Positions 1 through 9,735 of a stretch of DNA of 64,000 nucleotides are shown here, one piece after another (the stretch's first letter is position 1; every line of letters starts with the position of its first letter). A program made the position numbers and the translations under genes. Under the pieces are notes generated by a model, which saw only the letters and a list, made by a program, of their open reading frames with translations, had not been told where the DNA came from and made no database searches. The stretch comes from Parvularculaceae bacterium. GTDB taxonomy: Bacteria; Pseudomonadota; Alphaproteobacteria; Caulobacterales; Parvularculaceae. The stretch lies in assembly GCA_028284065.1 (NCBI GenBank), contig JANQSJ010000010.1:422618-486617 (forward strand), read 5' to 3'.

Positions 1-13
1 CGATCTTTTCCGC

Positions 14-1072
14 ATGCTCGTGAAGATGTTCGTCGGCGGGGTCTTCCTGATCCTGCTCGTGTCCTGCGGCGCGGCGGCGATCGGCTCCAGCGCCGGCGGC
101 GGACGCCAGGCGGCGGAGAAATCCTCAAGAACGCTCTACGGCGAAGAGGACAGCGAGAACGCGATCCTCCGCGTCGACATTCAGGGCCCGATCCTGACTC
201 ATAAATCGGACGACGCCAGCGGCTTTTTCGGCGGACTGGACGGCGTCACCTATGGCTATGAGGTGAAGGAGCAGCTTCTCGACGCGGCGAAGAATGACGA
301 CGTCGACGCGGTGATGATGTTCGTCTCCACGCCCGGCGGCACCGTCGTCGGCAGCCAGGCGATCCATCAGGGCGTCGAGGCGGTGAAGGCGGCCGGCAAG
401 CCGGTCGTCGCCTATGTGGACGGCCTTTCGGCGTCAGGCGGCGTCTGGTCCACCGCCGCCGCCGACAAGATCTACGCCGACCATGGCAGCCTCATCGGCA
501 GCGTCGGGGTCATTTTCGGGATATTCCCCTATTTCAACGACCCGGTGGCGTTCGACGGCACGCTATTCTCGTCCGGCGTGACGACGCGCGGCGGCATCGA
601 AATGCAGGTGATATCGGCCTCAGAAGGCAAGGATATCTTTAATCCGTTCCGTCCGTTTACGGAGCGGGAGAAGACCCTGCTCGAGGCCGGCACAAAGGAG
701 ATCTACGACGACTTTCTCAATCACGTCGTCGCCAATCGCGGCATGGATCGCGAGGCGCTCATCAATGACTATGGCGCGATGGTCTTCTCCAACGACATGG
801 CCGAGGCGCGCGGCTATATCGACGGCACCAAGAACTTCCAGGAGACGATTCGCTTCATCGCCGCGGAGATCGGCGCCGAGGGCGACGACTGGAAGGTGAT
901 CAGCCCGCCGGAAGAGCAAAAGAGTCCCTTCGAGCAGATGTTTGGCGCGTACCTGTCGGCTATCGACGGCGAGGCGTCGCGCCTCGGGCGCTCCGCAGGC
1001 GTCTGCGCCGACCTCTCCGGCCGCCCGGCGGTGATCTCCTACGAAGCCTATTCAAACGCCTGCGCCCGCTAA
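14..1072 (+). CDS. sppA: S49-family signal peptide peptidase-like protease (SppA-type), possibly 5'-truncated
   Basis: Membrane-anchored serine protease of the S49 (SppA) family, which degrades residual signal peptides and other membrane-proximal peptides. After a hydrophobic N-terminus (residues 5-23) the S49 core shows an STPGG oxyanion-loop motif at 105-109, the nucleophile in SASGG (Ser141) and the general-base lysine in the stretch SEGKDIFNP (Lys206), giving the Ser-Lys dyad of short, single-domain SppA. A VSC sequence at 16-18 could be a lipobox, but the reading frame stays open to the window edge (four more codons, D-L-F-R), so the true start may lie outside and the hydrophobic stretch may be a plain membrane anchor. 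A GC-rich hairpin follows the stop. Confidence 0.85.
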   Translation: MLVKMFVGGVFLILLVSCGAAAIGSSAGGGRQAAEKSSRTLYGEEDSENAILRVDIQGPILTHKSDDASGFFGGLDGVTYGYEVKEQLLDAAKNDDVDAVMMFVSTPGGTVVGSQAIHQGVEAVKAAGKPVVAYVDGLSASGGVWSTAAADKIYADHGSLIGSVGVIFGIFPYFNDPVAFDGTLFSSGVTTRGGIEMQVISASEGKDIFNPFRPFTEREKTLLEAGTKEIYDDFLNHVVANRGMDREALINDYGAMVFSNDMAEARGYIDGTKNFQETIRFIAAEIGAEGDDWKVISPPEEQKSPFEQMFGAYLSAIDGEASRLGRSAGVCADLSGRPAVISYEAYSNACAR

Positions 1073-1082
1073 CAGGGACGCT

Positions 1083-1108
1083 GCGGGCGGCGGCGAACCG
1101 CCGCCCGC
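1083..1108 (+). terminator. GC-rich hairpin after the S49 peptidase gene
   Basis: An 11-bp perfect stem (arms 1083-1093 and 1098-1108) with a CGAA tetraloop sits 10 bases after the peptidase stop codon. The tail GTTCCCC is poor in T, so it may be a weak terminator or an mRNA-stabilising 3' hairpin. Confidence 0.5.
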
Positions 1109-1194
1109 GTTCCCCGCCCCCTTCCGCCTTTCGGGACTTCGGCCTTCGCAGCGCTCACATGACCCGCGGGGCGAAGCCTGATAGGCAAGCGCCC

Positions 1195-2343
1195 ATGAAT
1201 GTAATTGAGACCACGCCCGAGCTGCGGTCGTTTTGCGACACGCTCCGCGGCCAGCCCTTCGTCACCGTCGACACCGAGTTCATGCGGGAGAAGACCTACT
1301 GGCCGATCCTCTGCCTCATCCAGGTCGCCGCCAGCGACGCCGAAGCGATCATCGACCCGCTCGCCGATGGGATCGATCTCGCCCCGCTGCTCGACATTCT
1401 CGGCGACGAAAGCGTCATCAAGGTCTTTCACGCGGCGCGCCAGGACGTGGAGATATTCGTCCAGCTTATGGGTCGGCCGCCAACCCCGCTGTTCGACACC
1501 CAGGTCGCGGCGATGGCGTGCGGGTTCGGCGACCAGGTCGGCTATGAGCCGCTGATGCGCGCGCTCCTCGGCGCGAAGATCGACAAGGGCTCGCGCTTCA
1601 CGGACTGGTCGCGCCGGCCCCTGTCGGAGAAGCAGCTCGCCTACGCCCTGTCTGACGTGACGCACCTGCGCGACGCCTATCCGATTCTGGCGCGCAAGCT
1701 CGACAAGGACGGACGGCGGGAATGGGTCGCTGAAGAGATGGCCGCGCTCGTCGACCCTGCGCTTTACCGCACCGAACCCGACGAGGCGTGGCGGCGCCTG
1801 AAACTGCGCAATGTGCGGCCCGCGGAGATCGGCGCCGTCATGAAGCTCGCCGAGTGGCGCGAGCGCGAGGCGCAGACCCGCGACGTGCCGCGCGGCCGGA
1901 TCGTCAAGGACGAAGCAATCTTCGAAATCGCCCGGATGAAGCCTCAGTCTACGGAGGAATTGGCGCGTGCGCGCTCGCTTCCAAACGGGACCGAGCGCTC
2001 GAAGTTCGGCGCAGCGATCCTCAGCGCCGTGAAGGACGGGAGCGCGATCCCCCGCGACGATCTGCCGAGGATTGAACGCAACCCGAACCGGGCCCCGCCG
2101 CCGCCTGACGTCGTCGACATGCTGAAAGTCGTCCTGAAACGGCAGTGCGAACGCCATGACGTCGCCCCGCGCCTCGTCGCGTCGGCGGCAGACCTCGAGG
2201 CCATGGCCCTCGATCCGCAAGCGGACATTCCCGCGCGCAAGGGCTGGCGGCGCGAGGTATTCGGCGAGCCGGCGGAAAAGGTCATGCGCGGCGAGATCGG
2301 CATGCGCCTCGTCAGCGGCAAGCTGGAGCTTGTGGAGATCTGA
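1195..2343 (+). CDS. rnd: Ribonuclease D
   Basis: 3'-5' exoribonuclease of the DEDD superfamily that trims tRNA and other small-RNA 3' ends in the cytoplasm. The Exo I motif VDTEFMREKTYWP lies at residues 22-34, Exo II is in the FHAARQDVEIF stretch and the DEDDy tyrosine is in the LAYALSDVTHL stretch; an HRDC-type helical region follows (EAWRRLKLRNV onward). At 382 aa it has the normal family length. The start was set at ATG 1195 because the protein begins directly before the exonuclease fold; the upstream in-frame ATG at 1159 adds 12 unconserved residues. It stands alone, convergent with nothing nearby. Confidence 0.93.
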   Translation: MNVIETTPELRSFCDTLRGQPFVTVDTEFMREKTYWPILCLIQVAASDAEAIIDPLADGIDLAPLLDILGDESVIKVFHAARQDVEIFVQLMGRPPTPLFDTQVAAMACGFGDQVGYEPLMRALLGAKIDKGSRFTDWSRRPLSEKQLAYALSDVTHLRDAYPILARKLDKDGRREWVAEEMAALVDPALYRTEPDEAWRRLKLRNVRPAEIGAVMKLAEWREREAQTRDVPRGRIVKDEAIFEIARMKPQSTEELARARSLPNGTERSKFGAAILSAVKDGSAIPRDDLPRIERNPNRAPPPPDVVDMLKVVLKRQCERHDVAPRLVASAADLEAMALDPQADIPARKGWRREVFGEPAEKVMRGEIGMRLVSGKLELVEI

Positions 2344-2497
2344 GGACCTCGCCGGCGCGCCGCGACGTCGCTCACGCATAATTGCTCCGGCATATGCGCC
2401 GCTCGGGGGTCTCCGACCGGGCGAACCGCGGCCGCGTCTAATGAGAACGTGGTTCGAAAATCCTCCCTCCCTACGTAGCGCCCGACCAATCAAAGTT

Positions 2498-2518
2498 TGC
2501 AATTGACTCGCATTAGCA
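2498..2518 (+). promoter_or_regulatory. Fur-box-like operator upstream of the TonB receptor
   Basis: An imperfect inverted repeat beginning TGCAATTGACTC and ending GCATTAGCA resembles alphaproteobacterial Fur boxes (TGCAAATGATTCGCATTTGCA type). The outer TGC and GCA arms and inner TG/CA pairs are symmetric. It lies 45 bases before the receptor start, a position compatible with iron-dependent repression. The match is by eye only. Confidence 0.5.
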
Positions 2519-2562
2519 GAGCTCCTACGCAGCACGCTCAGTCATCTGCGAGGGAGGGGAAC

Positions 2563-4719
2563 ATGCGCCCGGGGCCGTCAACCAAACCTTTGTCCGCGAG
2601 CTTGAAACTGGCGCTCGCCGCGTCGACCTGCCTGTCCGGCGCCGCAACCGCCCAGGACCGACAAAACGACGACGCGGGCGAGGCGATCGCAGACGAGATC
2701 ATCGTGATCGCCGCGCGCACCACCCTGCCGCCCTCCGCGCTGCCGAACACCATCCAGCTGATCGACGCCGCGGAACTGAGGCGCCAGGCGCAGGTGACCG
2801 GCTCCGCGCTGGAGGTGGTCTCCGCGCTTGTGCCCTCCTTCTCCCCGACGCGCGAAAAACTCTCCGGCGCCGGCGAGACCCTGCGCGGCCGCAGCCCGCT
2901 CTTCCTCATCGACAACGTCCCGCAGTCGAACCCGCTGCGCGACGGCAGCCGGGACGGCTACACCATCGACCCCTTCTTCATCGAGCGGGTCGAAGTCATA
3001 TTCGGGTCGAACGCCATCCAGGGGATCGGCGCGACCGGCGGCGTCATCAACTACGTCACGCCCGCCGCCCCGGAAGAGGACGAGGGCTGGACGGGACGCG
3101 CGCTTGCGCAACTGACCGCCGCCGATGAATTCGGCGACAGCGCCGGCTTCCGCCTCGCAGGCCTTGTCGGCCGCGACTTCGGCGCGGTCGATGCGACCTT
3201 CGGGGTCGCGTTCAACTCCCGCGGCGCGTTCTACAGCGGCGACGGCCGGCGCGTCGGCGTCGACGGCGTCCAGGGCGAGGTGCAGGATTCCGACAGCCTG
3301 TCCTTCTTCGGCAAGGTGGGCGTTGATTTCACGCCCTCACGGCGCGTCGAGGTGATGGCCCAGCGTTTCGATCTCGAAGGCGACGGCGATTATGTCCAGG
3401 TCCCTGGCTCAAGGTCCGAGGGAATTCCTTCAACGTCCGTGAGAGGAACGACGCCGGGCGTCATCCCCACAAACGAAGTGACGACGGTTTCGCTGACCTA
3501 CACCGATCAGGATCTCTTCGGCGGAATCCTCAGCGGCCAGCTCTATTACCAGGATTTCGAAGCGGTGTTCGGCGGCGGAGTCTTCGGCACTTTCCAGGAC
3601 CCCGCCATCGATCCGTCAGGGACGCTTTTCGACCAGTCATCGAACAATTCGACGAAGCTCGGCTTTCGCTTCTCCTATGAACGCGAAGTCGCGGCCGTGC
3701 CGGGGTTCCGGTTCATCGTCGGCTTTGACGGCGTCAATGACGAGACGTTTCAATCGCTGGTCGCGACGGGCAGGAACTGGGTGCCGGAAACCGATTTCAC
3801 GTCCCTCGCCCCGTTCGCGCAAGCGCACCAGGCGCTCTGGGACGGCCGCGTGAACCTCACCGCGGGCCTCCGGCATGAGTTCGCGACGTTCAGCGTCGAC
3901 GATTATGAAACGCTCGCCTTTTACGGGCCGCAGCAGGTGGCGGGCGGCGAACCGAGCTTCGGCGAAACGCTTGTGAACTTCGGCGGCACCGTCGAGCTCA
4001 TCACAGGCCTCACGGCCTACGCCTCCTACGCGCAAGGGTTTACGATGCCCGACATCGGACGGGTCTTGCGGGCGATCAACACGCCCGGACAGGACGTCGA
4101 CACGCTGCTCGACGTGGAGCCGGTGATCACCGACAACACCGAGGTGGGGCTTGAGTGGCGCCGCGGGCCCCTTTCCGCCTCGGCCGCGTATTTCTGGAGC
4201 ACCGCCGACAACGGATCTCGGCTCGTCCTTGTGGGCGACGTCTTCGAGGTTACCCGTCAGCGTACGGAAATCGACGGGCTTGAGCTCACCGCCGCCTGGG
4301 AGACGCCGCTCGACGGCCTGTCGCTCAGCGGCGGCTACGCCCTCCTTAACGGCCGCGTCGACATTGACGGCGACGGCGAGGTGGACAGCGATCTCGACGG
4401 CGCGAACATCAGCCCCAACCGGCTGAACTTCGCCGCCGATTACATTTCGGGCCCCTTCAGCGCCCGCGTCCAGACGCGCTCCTTCCTGGGGCGCGACTTC
4501 GAGGGGATCAATTTCGAGGCGGACTTTGACGGCTACACGCTGGTCGATACGTTTCTGCGCTATGGGACATCTGTCGGCGACGTGACCTTCGCGGTCTCGA
4601 ACCTCTTCGACGAGCAGTTCGTCACCTATGACAGCCAGACCGTGCGCACGACCAGCGACACGCGGTTCTTCGCCGGCCGCGGGCGGGTGTTCTCCGTCGG
4701 CTTTGAACGTAGCTTTTAG
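2563..4719 (+). CDS. TonB-dependent outer-membrane receptor
   Basis: Outer-membrane 22-strand barrel receptor for an iron chelate or similar ligand, energised by TonB-ExbBD. The 718-aa product has a signal peptide ending ATAQ (cleavage near residue 31), a TonB-box-like stretch DEIIVIA just after it, a plug domain (about 45-170, with PLFLIDNVPQ, IERVEVIFG and GATGGVINYVTP) and a C-terminal barrel ending in the typical aromatic signature (FSVGFERSF). The ATG at 2563 follows an excellent ribosome site (GGGAGGGGA) and restores the signal peptide. A Fur-like box precedes it and a DUF4198 periplasmic protein follows, suggesting metal-related uptake. The ligand cannot be read from sequence. Confidence 0.9.
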   Translation: MRPGPSTKPLSASLKLALAASTCLSGAATAQDRQNDDAGEAIADEIIVIAARTTLPPSALPNTIQLIDAAELRRQAQVTGSALEVVSALVPSFSPTREKLSGAGETLRGRSPLFLIDNVPQSNPLRDGSRDGYTIDPFFIERVEVIFGSNAIQGIGATGGVINYVTPAAPEEDEGWTGRALAQLTAADEFGDSAGFRLAGLVGRDFGAVDATFGVAFNSRGAFYSGDGRRVGVDGVQGEVQDSDSLSFFGKVGVDFTPSRRVEVMAQRFDLEGDGDYVQVPGSRSEGIPSTSVRGTTPGVIPTNEVTTVSLTYTDQDLFGGILSGQLYYQDFEAVFGGGVFGTFQDPAIDPSGTLFDQSSNNSTKLGFRFSYEREVAAVPGFRFIVGFDGVNDETFQSLVATGRNWVPETDFTSLAPFAQAHQALWDGRVNLTAGLRHEFATFSVDDYETLAFYGPQQVAGGEPSFGETLVNFGGTVELITGLTAYASYAQGFTMPDIGRVLRAINTPGQDVDTLLDVEPVITDNTEVGLEWRRGPLSASAAYFWSTADNGSRLVLVGDVFEVTRQRTEIDGLELTAAWETPLDGLSLSGGYALLNGRVDIDGDGEVDSDLDGANISPNRLNFAADYISGPFSARVQTRSFLGRDFEGINFEADFDGYTLVDTFLRYGTSVGDVTFAVSNLFDEQFVTYDSQTVRTTSDTRFFAGRGRVFSVGFERSF

Positions 4720-4747
4720 CGCGTAATCTTGGGTCTAGCCGCCATCG

Positions 4748-4764
4748 CCGGCGTAAGCCGCCGG
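4748..4764 (+). terminator. Short hairpin after the TonB receptor gene
   Basis: Six-bp CCGGCG/CGCCGG stem with a five-base loop followed by TTTC, 28 bases after the receptor stop. Small stem and short T run make it a weak candidate. Confidence 0.35.
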
Positions 4765-4856
4765 TTTCATAAGGATAATCAGCCCGCCGTTTCCGCTTTA
4801 CGATCGCGCCGCATGGGATAGGTTCCGGTCTCACGCAACGAAGAGACGGAATATCC

Positions 4857-5684
4857 ATGCGGAACCTAATTGGCGGCTTGCTCGCCGCCCTGCTTGTCGG
4901 TCCTGGCCTGCCGGCTTCGGCGCACGAAATGTTTCTGAAGCCGAAGAAGCATGTCATCGCTCCCAATACGGAATTAGTGATCGAACTCGTGAACGGCACG
5001 TTCGAACGAAGCGATAACACGATTGATCGCAACCGAATGCTGGACGTGTCGATTCTCGGCGGCGGCGAGGCCCGTAAAGCCGACGCCGCGGACTGGCGGG
5101 ATGTCGGGGACACGTCGGTCCTGACAAAGGACGTCGGCGCGGCAGGGACGTATGCCGTTGGCGTATCTACGAAGCCCCGCATGATCACAATGGCCGCCGA
5201 CGACTTCGCCCGGTATCTGAAGAATGACGGCGTCGCCGACACGCTTAAGGAGTTCACGGCTTCAGGCCCCAAGGCGGACGTGCGGGAACGATATTCCAAG
5301 CATGTCCGGACAATCGTTCAGGTGGGCGACGAGCGGTCCAGCGACTTTGCCAATGCGTTCGGGTACCCAGTGGAGATCGTTCTTGAGACCAACCCCCATG
5401 ACGCCGCGATCGGCGACGAAGTGGCGTTCAAGGTGCTTCGCAATGGCGAACCCGTTCCGAACCAGCTCGTTTACGCGAGCTACGGCGGGTATCATCAAAA
5501 CAATGATGAAGGCGAACACAAGCGGGCGCAAACCATCCGCACCGACGACGGCGGCCGCGGAAAGTTCAGTCTATCAAAGGCGGCGGTATGGTACCTGACG
5601 CTTATTCACATGCGGAAGCTGGAAAGCGATCCTGAGGCGGACTACGAATCAAATTGGGCGACGGTAACGTTCGAAATCGACTGA
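4857..5684 (+). CDS. DUF4198-family periplasmic protein
   Basis: Exported protein of the DUF4198 family, often found beside TonB receptors or metal-uptake genes; exact role unknown. A signal peptide covers residues 1-22 (LLAALLVGPGLPASA), and predicted cleavage after ASA would leave HEMFLKPKK at the mature N-terminus, so the first mature residue is histidine, as in other DUF4198 members. A beta-rich domain follows, with the C-terminal segment VWYLTLIHMRKLESDPEADYESNWATVTFEI characteristic of the family. The start ATG 4857 has a GAAGAGACGGA-like leader. It lies 137 bases after the receptor in the same direction and may be co-expressed. Function in metal handling is inference. Confidence 0.8.
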   Translation: MRNLIGGLLAALLVGPGLPASAHEMFLKPKKHVIAPNTELVIELVNGTFERSDNTIDRNRMLDVSILGGGEARKADAADWRDVGDTSVLTKDVGAAGTYAVGVSTKPRMITMAADDFARYLKNDGVADTLKEFTASGPKADVRERYSKHVRTIVQVGDERSSDFANAFGYPVEIVLETNPHDAAIGDEVAFKVLRNGEPVPNQLVYASYGGYHQNNDEGEHKRAQTIRTDDGGRGKFSLSKAAVWYLTLIHMRKLESDPEADYESNWATVTFEID

Positions 5685-5779
5685 CGCGGTCGCCGACCAG
5701 AGTTGAAGTTGGCGACAAGCCAATTGGAAAATGCGGTTGGTTGGCGCGGCGCGCCCCGAGGTCAGCGCGACCTTCCGAC

Positions 5780-7321
5780 TCAGCCGGCGCGTTGCGATTC
5801 CGCGGGGGCGTCGACGAAGTCGACTAGAGCCCGCGCATCGAAAGCGTCCGCCAGCGCCGACAGCCGCTTGCGGGCGCTGTCCTGCATCAGGTCGCGGCGG
5901 TCGGCGGGCGCCTCGAAGACGACGCCGTCGCCGTCGCGCCTCAGGGCGCACCCCCGCAATGCGCCGGCGGCCTTGGGCGCGAAGGTCGCCGCAAAGCGCA
6001 TGGCGAGGCCGAGCCGCACCGCAAACGTCCGGGCGTCGTCGTCAAGGAGCGCGTCCACGGGCGGCAGGTCGACTTCCGCGCTGCGGCCTTCGTACCGCGT
6101 CCGCACGGCCGTCGCGAGCATGATGCGCTCTTCGTGGGAGACGCCATAGAGCGACGCCCGCAAGGCGGCGTCGTAGGCCTGGCGTCCGCGATGATCCGGG
6201 TGGAAATAGGCGCCTGTGTCGATCAGCGCGCACGCGGCGTCTACTATCCGCATGCGCATTTTCTTGCCGTCGCGGAAGAGCGGCCTTATCGCCGCCGCCG
6301 CGGCGCGTCCGTATTCGGGCCCCGGACTGAGCCGGCCGGCGAAAAACTCCGCAGCGACGATAAGCGGATCGAGGGCGCGCGCCTCCGGCGGCAGGCCGTC
6401 ATAGATGAGCCCCTCGCGCAGGCCGCCTGCCGACACCACGATCCGGCGCGCCGACGACGCCTCCAGGACTGCGCCGAGAACAATAGCCGCATACGGAATG
6501 GCGTCGATGCGCCGTCGCGGCACTGTGCGGTCGCTTTCCAGGGATTCGCGGCTCTGGCGGGCGACGAAGTCGCAGAGATCAAGGCCCTTGGCCCGCGCGA
6601 TGGCGTATTCATGAAGGATCGGCAGGGGATAGTCGCGGATGCGCATCTCCATGCGCGCCAGCGCGCGCCAGGCGCCGCCGACCGCATAGATGGTGTCGTC
6701 CTTCCCTTCGACAAGGAAACGCGCGCCGGCGACCGCGTCACGCGCGACGGCGCGGGCCCGCTTGATATCGCCGCCGCTCGCGCGCATCAGCGAGAACGCG
6801 CCGATGGGCAGGCTCGCCGCGTCCCCAAGCTCGCCGGCCCGCACCTGCACAAGCTCCAGGCTCCCGCCGCCCATGTCGCCGATAACGCCTTCGGCCCGCG
6901 GCTCAAAGGAAATGACGCCGAGCGCGGCGAGCTCCGCCTCGCGCGCGCCGTCGATGATCTCCACATCAACGCCGATGCCGCGGGCGCGCTCCACGAATTC
7001 CGCGCCGTTTGCGGCGACCCTCAGCGCCGCGGTCGCAACGGCGCGCGTCGGCGGGTCGCCGTATGCGGACAAAAGCCGCCGGAAGCGCGCAAGCGTTTCA
7101 AGCGCCGCCTCCATCGCAGCCGGATTGAGCCGGCCGTCGGGCCCGATGTCGCGGCCGAGGCCGCAGAGCGCCTTTTCATTGACGATCGCGAAGGGCGCGC
7201 GCGCCGGGCCGTCAAAGACGACAAGGCGGACCGAATTGGAGCCAATGTCGATAACGCCGCGACGCAGGGCGACCGCCTCGGCCGCGGCGTTTGAGACAAT
7301 CTCCGCCGGACGCTTGGCCAT
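5780..7321 (-). CDS. ppx: Ppx/GppA-family exopolyphosphatase
   Basis: Hydrolyses terminal phosphates from polyphosphate (and/or pppGpp). The actin-like ASKHA fold is visible: phosphate-1 motif VIDIGSNSVRLVVFD near residues 22-36, the second phosphate loop GDMGGGSLELV, and the AGGLREGLIYDGL segment, followed by an HD-like helical C-terminal half. The 513-aa length is typical for alphaproteobacterial Ppx. ATG at 7321 was chosen because the upstream in-frame start is a TTG without a ribosome site. It lies immediately downstream of ppk on the same strand, making a polyphosphate synthesis/degradation pair. Confidence 0.9.
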   Translation of the reverse strand: MAKRPAEIVSNAAAEAVALRRGVIDIGSNSVRLVVFDGPARAPFAIVNEKALCGLGRDIGPDGRLNPAAMEAALETLARFRRLLSAYGDPPTRAVATAALRVAANGAEFVERARGIGVDVEIIDGAREAELAALGVISFEPRAEGVIGDMGGGSLELVQVRAGELGDAASLPIGAFSLMRASGGDIKRARAVARDAVAGARFLVEGKDDTIYAVGGAWRALARMEMRIRDYPLPILHEYAIARAKGLDLCDFVARQSRESLESDRTVPRRRIDAIPYAAIVLGAVLEASSARRIVVSAGGLREGLIYDGLPPEARALDPLIVAAEFFAGRLSPGPEYGRAAAAAIRPLFRDGKKMRMRIVDAACALIDTGAYFHPDHRGRQAYDAALRASLYGVSHEERIMLATAVRTRYEGRSAEVDLPPVDALLDDDARTFAVRLGLAMRFAATFAPKAAGALRGCALRRDGDGVVFEAPADRRDLMQDSARKRLSALADAFDARALVDFVDAPAESQRAG

Positions 7322-7366
7322 GGCGGTCAACGCCCGACGACGCCGCAGTGGGCCATGACGAGCGGG

Positions 7367-9583
7367 CTATCTGCGCGGCGTGATCGGGCTTGGGGCATTG
7401 TACTGGATCGAGGCGCCGCGGCCGGAAAGGCTTGGATTGATCATCATATAGTGGTGGACATTGAAAGGCGTCACATCTTCGGGCACCTCGACGCGGGCGT
7501 ATCTTCCGTCCGGTTCGAGCCGCCAGCTCTGCGCCTCGTCATTGAGATTGGCGACCATAATCTGATCGAGGATCTGGCTGTGGACGGTGGGGTTCTCCAC
7601 CGGACACAGGACTTCGACGCGGCGGTTCAGATTTCGCGGCATGCAGTCCGCGGAGGAGATGAACACCTTCGCCTGCGGGTTGGGCAGCGGCTTGCCGGCG
7701 CCGAACGCGTAGATGCGGGCGTGCTCCAGGAACCGCCCGACAATGCTCTTGACGCGAATGTTCTCGGAAAGCCCCAGGACGCCCGGCCTCAGGCAGCAGA
7801 TGCCGCGCACGACGAGATCAATTTGGACGCCCGCCTCGCTCGCTTCATAGAGCTTGTCGATAATGACGCCGTCGACGAGCGAGTTCATTTTCATCCAGAT
7901 CGACGCCGGACGCCCGGCGCGCGCATGCCGAATCTCGTCGTCGATGAGGCCGCTCAGCCGCTGACGCAGATCGATCGGCGCGATCGCCAGCTTCTCGAAG
8001 TCGCTCGGCCGGGCGTAACCGGTGATGTAGTTGAACACCTTCGCCGCATCCCGGCCGATCGCGGGATCGCACGTGAAGAGCGAGAGGTCCGTATAGATCT
8101 TCGCCGTGATCGAATGGTAATTGCCGGTTCCCACATGCACATAGGTGCGAATGGCGTCGCCTTCCTGGCGGGCGACGAGCGACAGCTTCGCGTGCGTCTT
8201 GTAGTCGAGAAATCCGTAGACGACATTAACGCCAGCGCGTTCAAGCGCCCGCGCCCAGCGAATATTCGCCTCCTCGTCGAACCGCGCTTTCAGCTCAACA
8301 AGGGCGGTGACATTCTTGCCCGCCTCCGCCGCATCGATCAGCGCCTCGACGATCGGCGAGCGTTCGGAGGTGCGGTAAAGCGTCTGCTTGATGGCGACGA
8401 CGTCGGGGTCGGCGCCGGCCTGTTTCAGGAAACGCACGACGACGTCGAACGATTCATAGGGGTGATGGACGACAATGTCCTTTTCGCGAATGGCGGAGAA
8501 ACAGTCGCCGCCATGCTCGCGGATGCGTTCGGGGAAGCGCGGCTCATAGGGCGAGAACTGAAGGTCGCGGCGATCCTTCGGTATAAGCTCCGACGTCTGC
8601 GCAAGCCCCAGCATGCCGTCAATGACGGTGACGTCGTGCGCGGCAGCGCCGATCCGGTCGATGACGAGCTTGCGCATGTCCTCCGGCATCGATGCCTCCA
8701 TCTTGAGGCGGATGACGTCGCCGCGGCGGCGGCGCTTCAGCATGCTTTCAAAGACGCGGACGAGATCCTCCGCCTCCTCCTCAACTTCCACATCGGAATC
8801 GCGCACGATCCGGAAGGCGCCGCTCGCCTTCAGCCGCATGCCGGGAAAGATATGCCCGACAAAGCGAACGATCAGGCGCTCCAGCGGCAGGAAGCGAATG
8901 GTCTCGCCCTTCGCCCCGCCATCGTCCGTATGCGGCAGACGAATAAAGCGGCGCACATTGTGGGGAAGCGCCAGAACGTTCGTCAGCCGCGAACCGTCAT
9001 TGCGGGTGAGGTCAAGGCACAGGACATGGCCTAGATTGGGGACGAACGGAAACGGATGCGCGGGGTCGAGGGCGATCGGCGTCAGCACGGGAAAGATGTT
9101 CGTCAGGAACTCGTTTTCCGCCCAGGCCGCCTCTTCGTCGGTGAGATCCGTCTCCGAGACCACATGCACGCCGGCCTCAGCCATCAGCGGCTTCAGCGTG
9201 CGCCATGTCGCCTGCTGCCGCTCCATCAGGCCTTGCGTCGCGACATTGATGAGCTTCAGCTGCTCTTCGGCGTTAAGGCCCTCCTGGCTGACGACGTTGA
9301 CGTTTTCGCGCACCTGGCCGCGCAGGCCCGCAACGCGGACCATGACGAACTCGTCTAGGTTGCTCGCCGAGATAGAGAGGAACCGCAGCCGTTCCAGAAG
9401 CGGGTGCTTCTCGTTGGCGGCCTCCTCCAGAACGCGGTCGTTGAAGGCGAGCCAGGAAAGCTCGCGATTGATGAAACGTTCGGGCGCGTCGCGAGCGATC
9501 GCCAGCGCCGGCGCATCGCCCGGGTCGAGCAGATCGGCAGGCCGATCCGGCCTCGTCGCTCCGTCGTCCGCGCCCGCCGTCAT
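7367..9583 (-). CDS. ppk: Polyphosphate kinase 1
   Basis: Reversibly transfers the gamma-phosphate of ATP to growing polyphosphate chains at the membrane. The 738-aa product contains the N domain ([19 protein letters not shown]), head domain and two phospholipase-D-like C domains with [14 protein letters not shown], which carries the autophosphorylated histidine, and the second HxK-like region near [25 protein letters not shown]. The frame stays open about 166 codons upstream, but that part is arginine-rich and unlike PPK, so ATG 9583 before [11 protein letters not shown] was taken. Convergent with nothing; ppx follows 45 bases downstream and hdaA lies upstream, a common alphaproteobacterial order. 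Confidence 0.95.
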   Translation of the reverse strand: MTAGADDGATRPDRPADLLDPGDAPALAIARDAPERFINRELSWLAFNDRVLEEAANEKHPLLERLRFLSISASNLDEFVMVRVAGLRGQVRENVNVVSQEGLNAEEQLKLINVATQGLMERQQATWRTLKPLMAEAGVHVVSETDLTDEEAAWAENEFLTNIFPVLTPIALDPAHPFPFVPNLGHVLCLDLTRNDGSRLTNVLALPHNVRRFIRLPHTDDGGAKGETIRFLPLERLIVRFVGHIFPGMRLKASGAFRIVRDSDVEVEEEAEDLVRVFESMLKRRRRGDVIRLKMEASMPEDMRKLVIDRIGAAAHDVTVIDGMLGLAQTSELIPKDRRDLQFSPYEPRFPERIREHGGDCFSAIREKDIVVHHPYESFDVVVRFLKQAGADPDVVAIKQTLYRTSERSPIVEALIDAAEAGKNVTALVELKARFDEEANIRWARALERAGVNVVYGFLDYKTHAKLSLVARQEGDAIRTYVHVGTGNYHSITAKIYTDLSLFTCDPAIGRDAAKVFNYITGYARPSDFEKLAIAPIDLRQRLSGLIDDEIRHARAGRPASIWMKMNSLVDGVIIDKLYEASEAGVQIDLVVRGICCLRPGVLGLSENIRVKSIVGRFLEHARIYAFGAGKPLPNPQAKVFISSADCMPRNLNRRVEVLCPVENPTVHSQILDQIMVANLNDEAQSWRLEPDGRYARVEVPEDVTPFNVHHYMMINPSLSGRGASIQYNAPSPITPRR

Positions 9584-9735
9584 GCCGCCTCCCGCAGGTG
9601 CTTCGCCCGCATAAGAAAATGCGCGGGTTCCCGGAAAAGCGTAGATGTACCGCGCACTTGGCAAATACATCGTAAGTGGGGACTCGCGCAACGCCGCCGC
9701 GCCGCTGCGCCATGGCGGAAGACGTTCGACTTGAG

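Noticed and set aside
1069..2535. 488-codon open frame antisense to rnd
   Set aside because: Arginine-rich shadow of a high-GC gene on the other strand; rnd itself has full motifs and good codon pattern.
7355..9034. 559-codon open frame antisense to ppk
   Set aside because: Mirror of the ppk coding frame; composition is typical antisense shadow with no domain.
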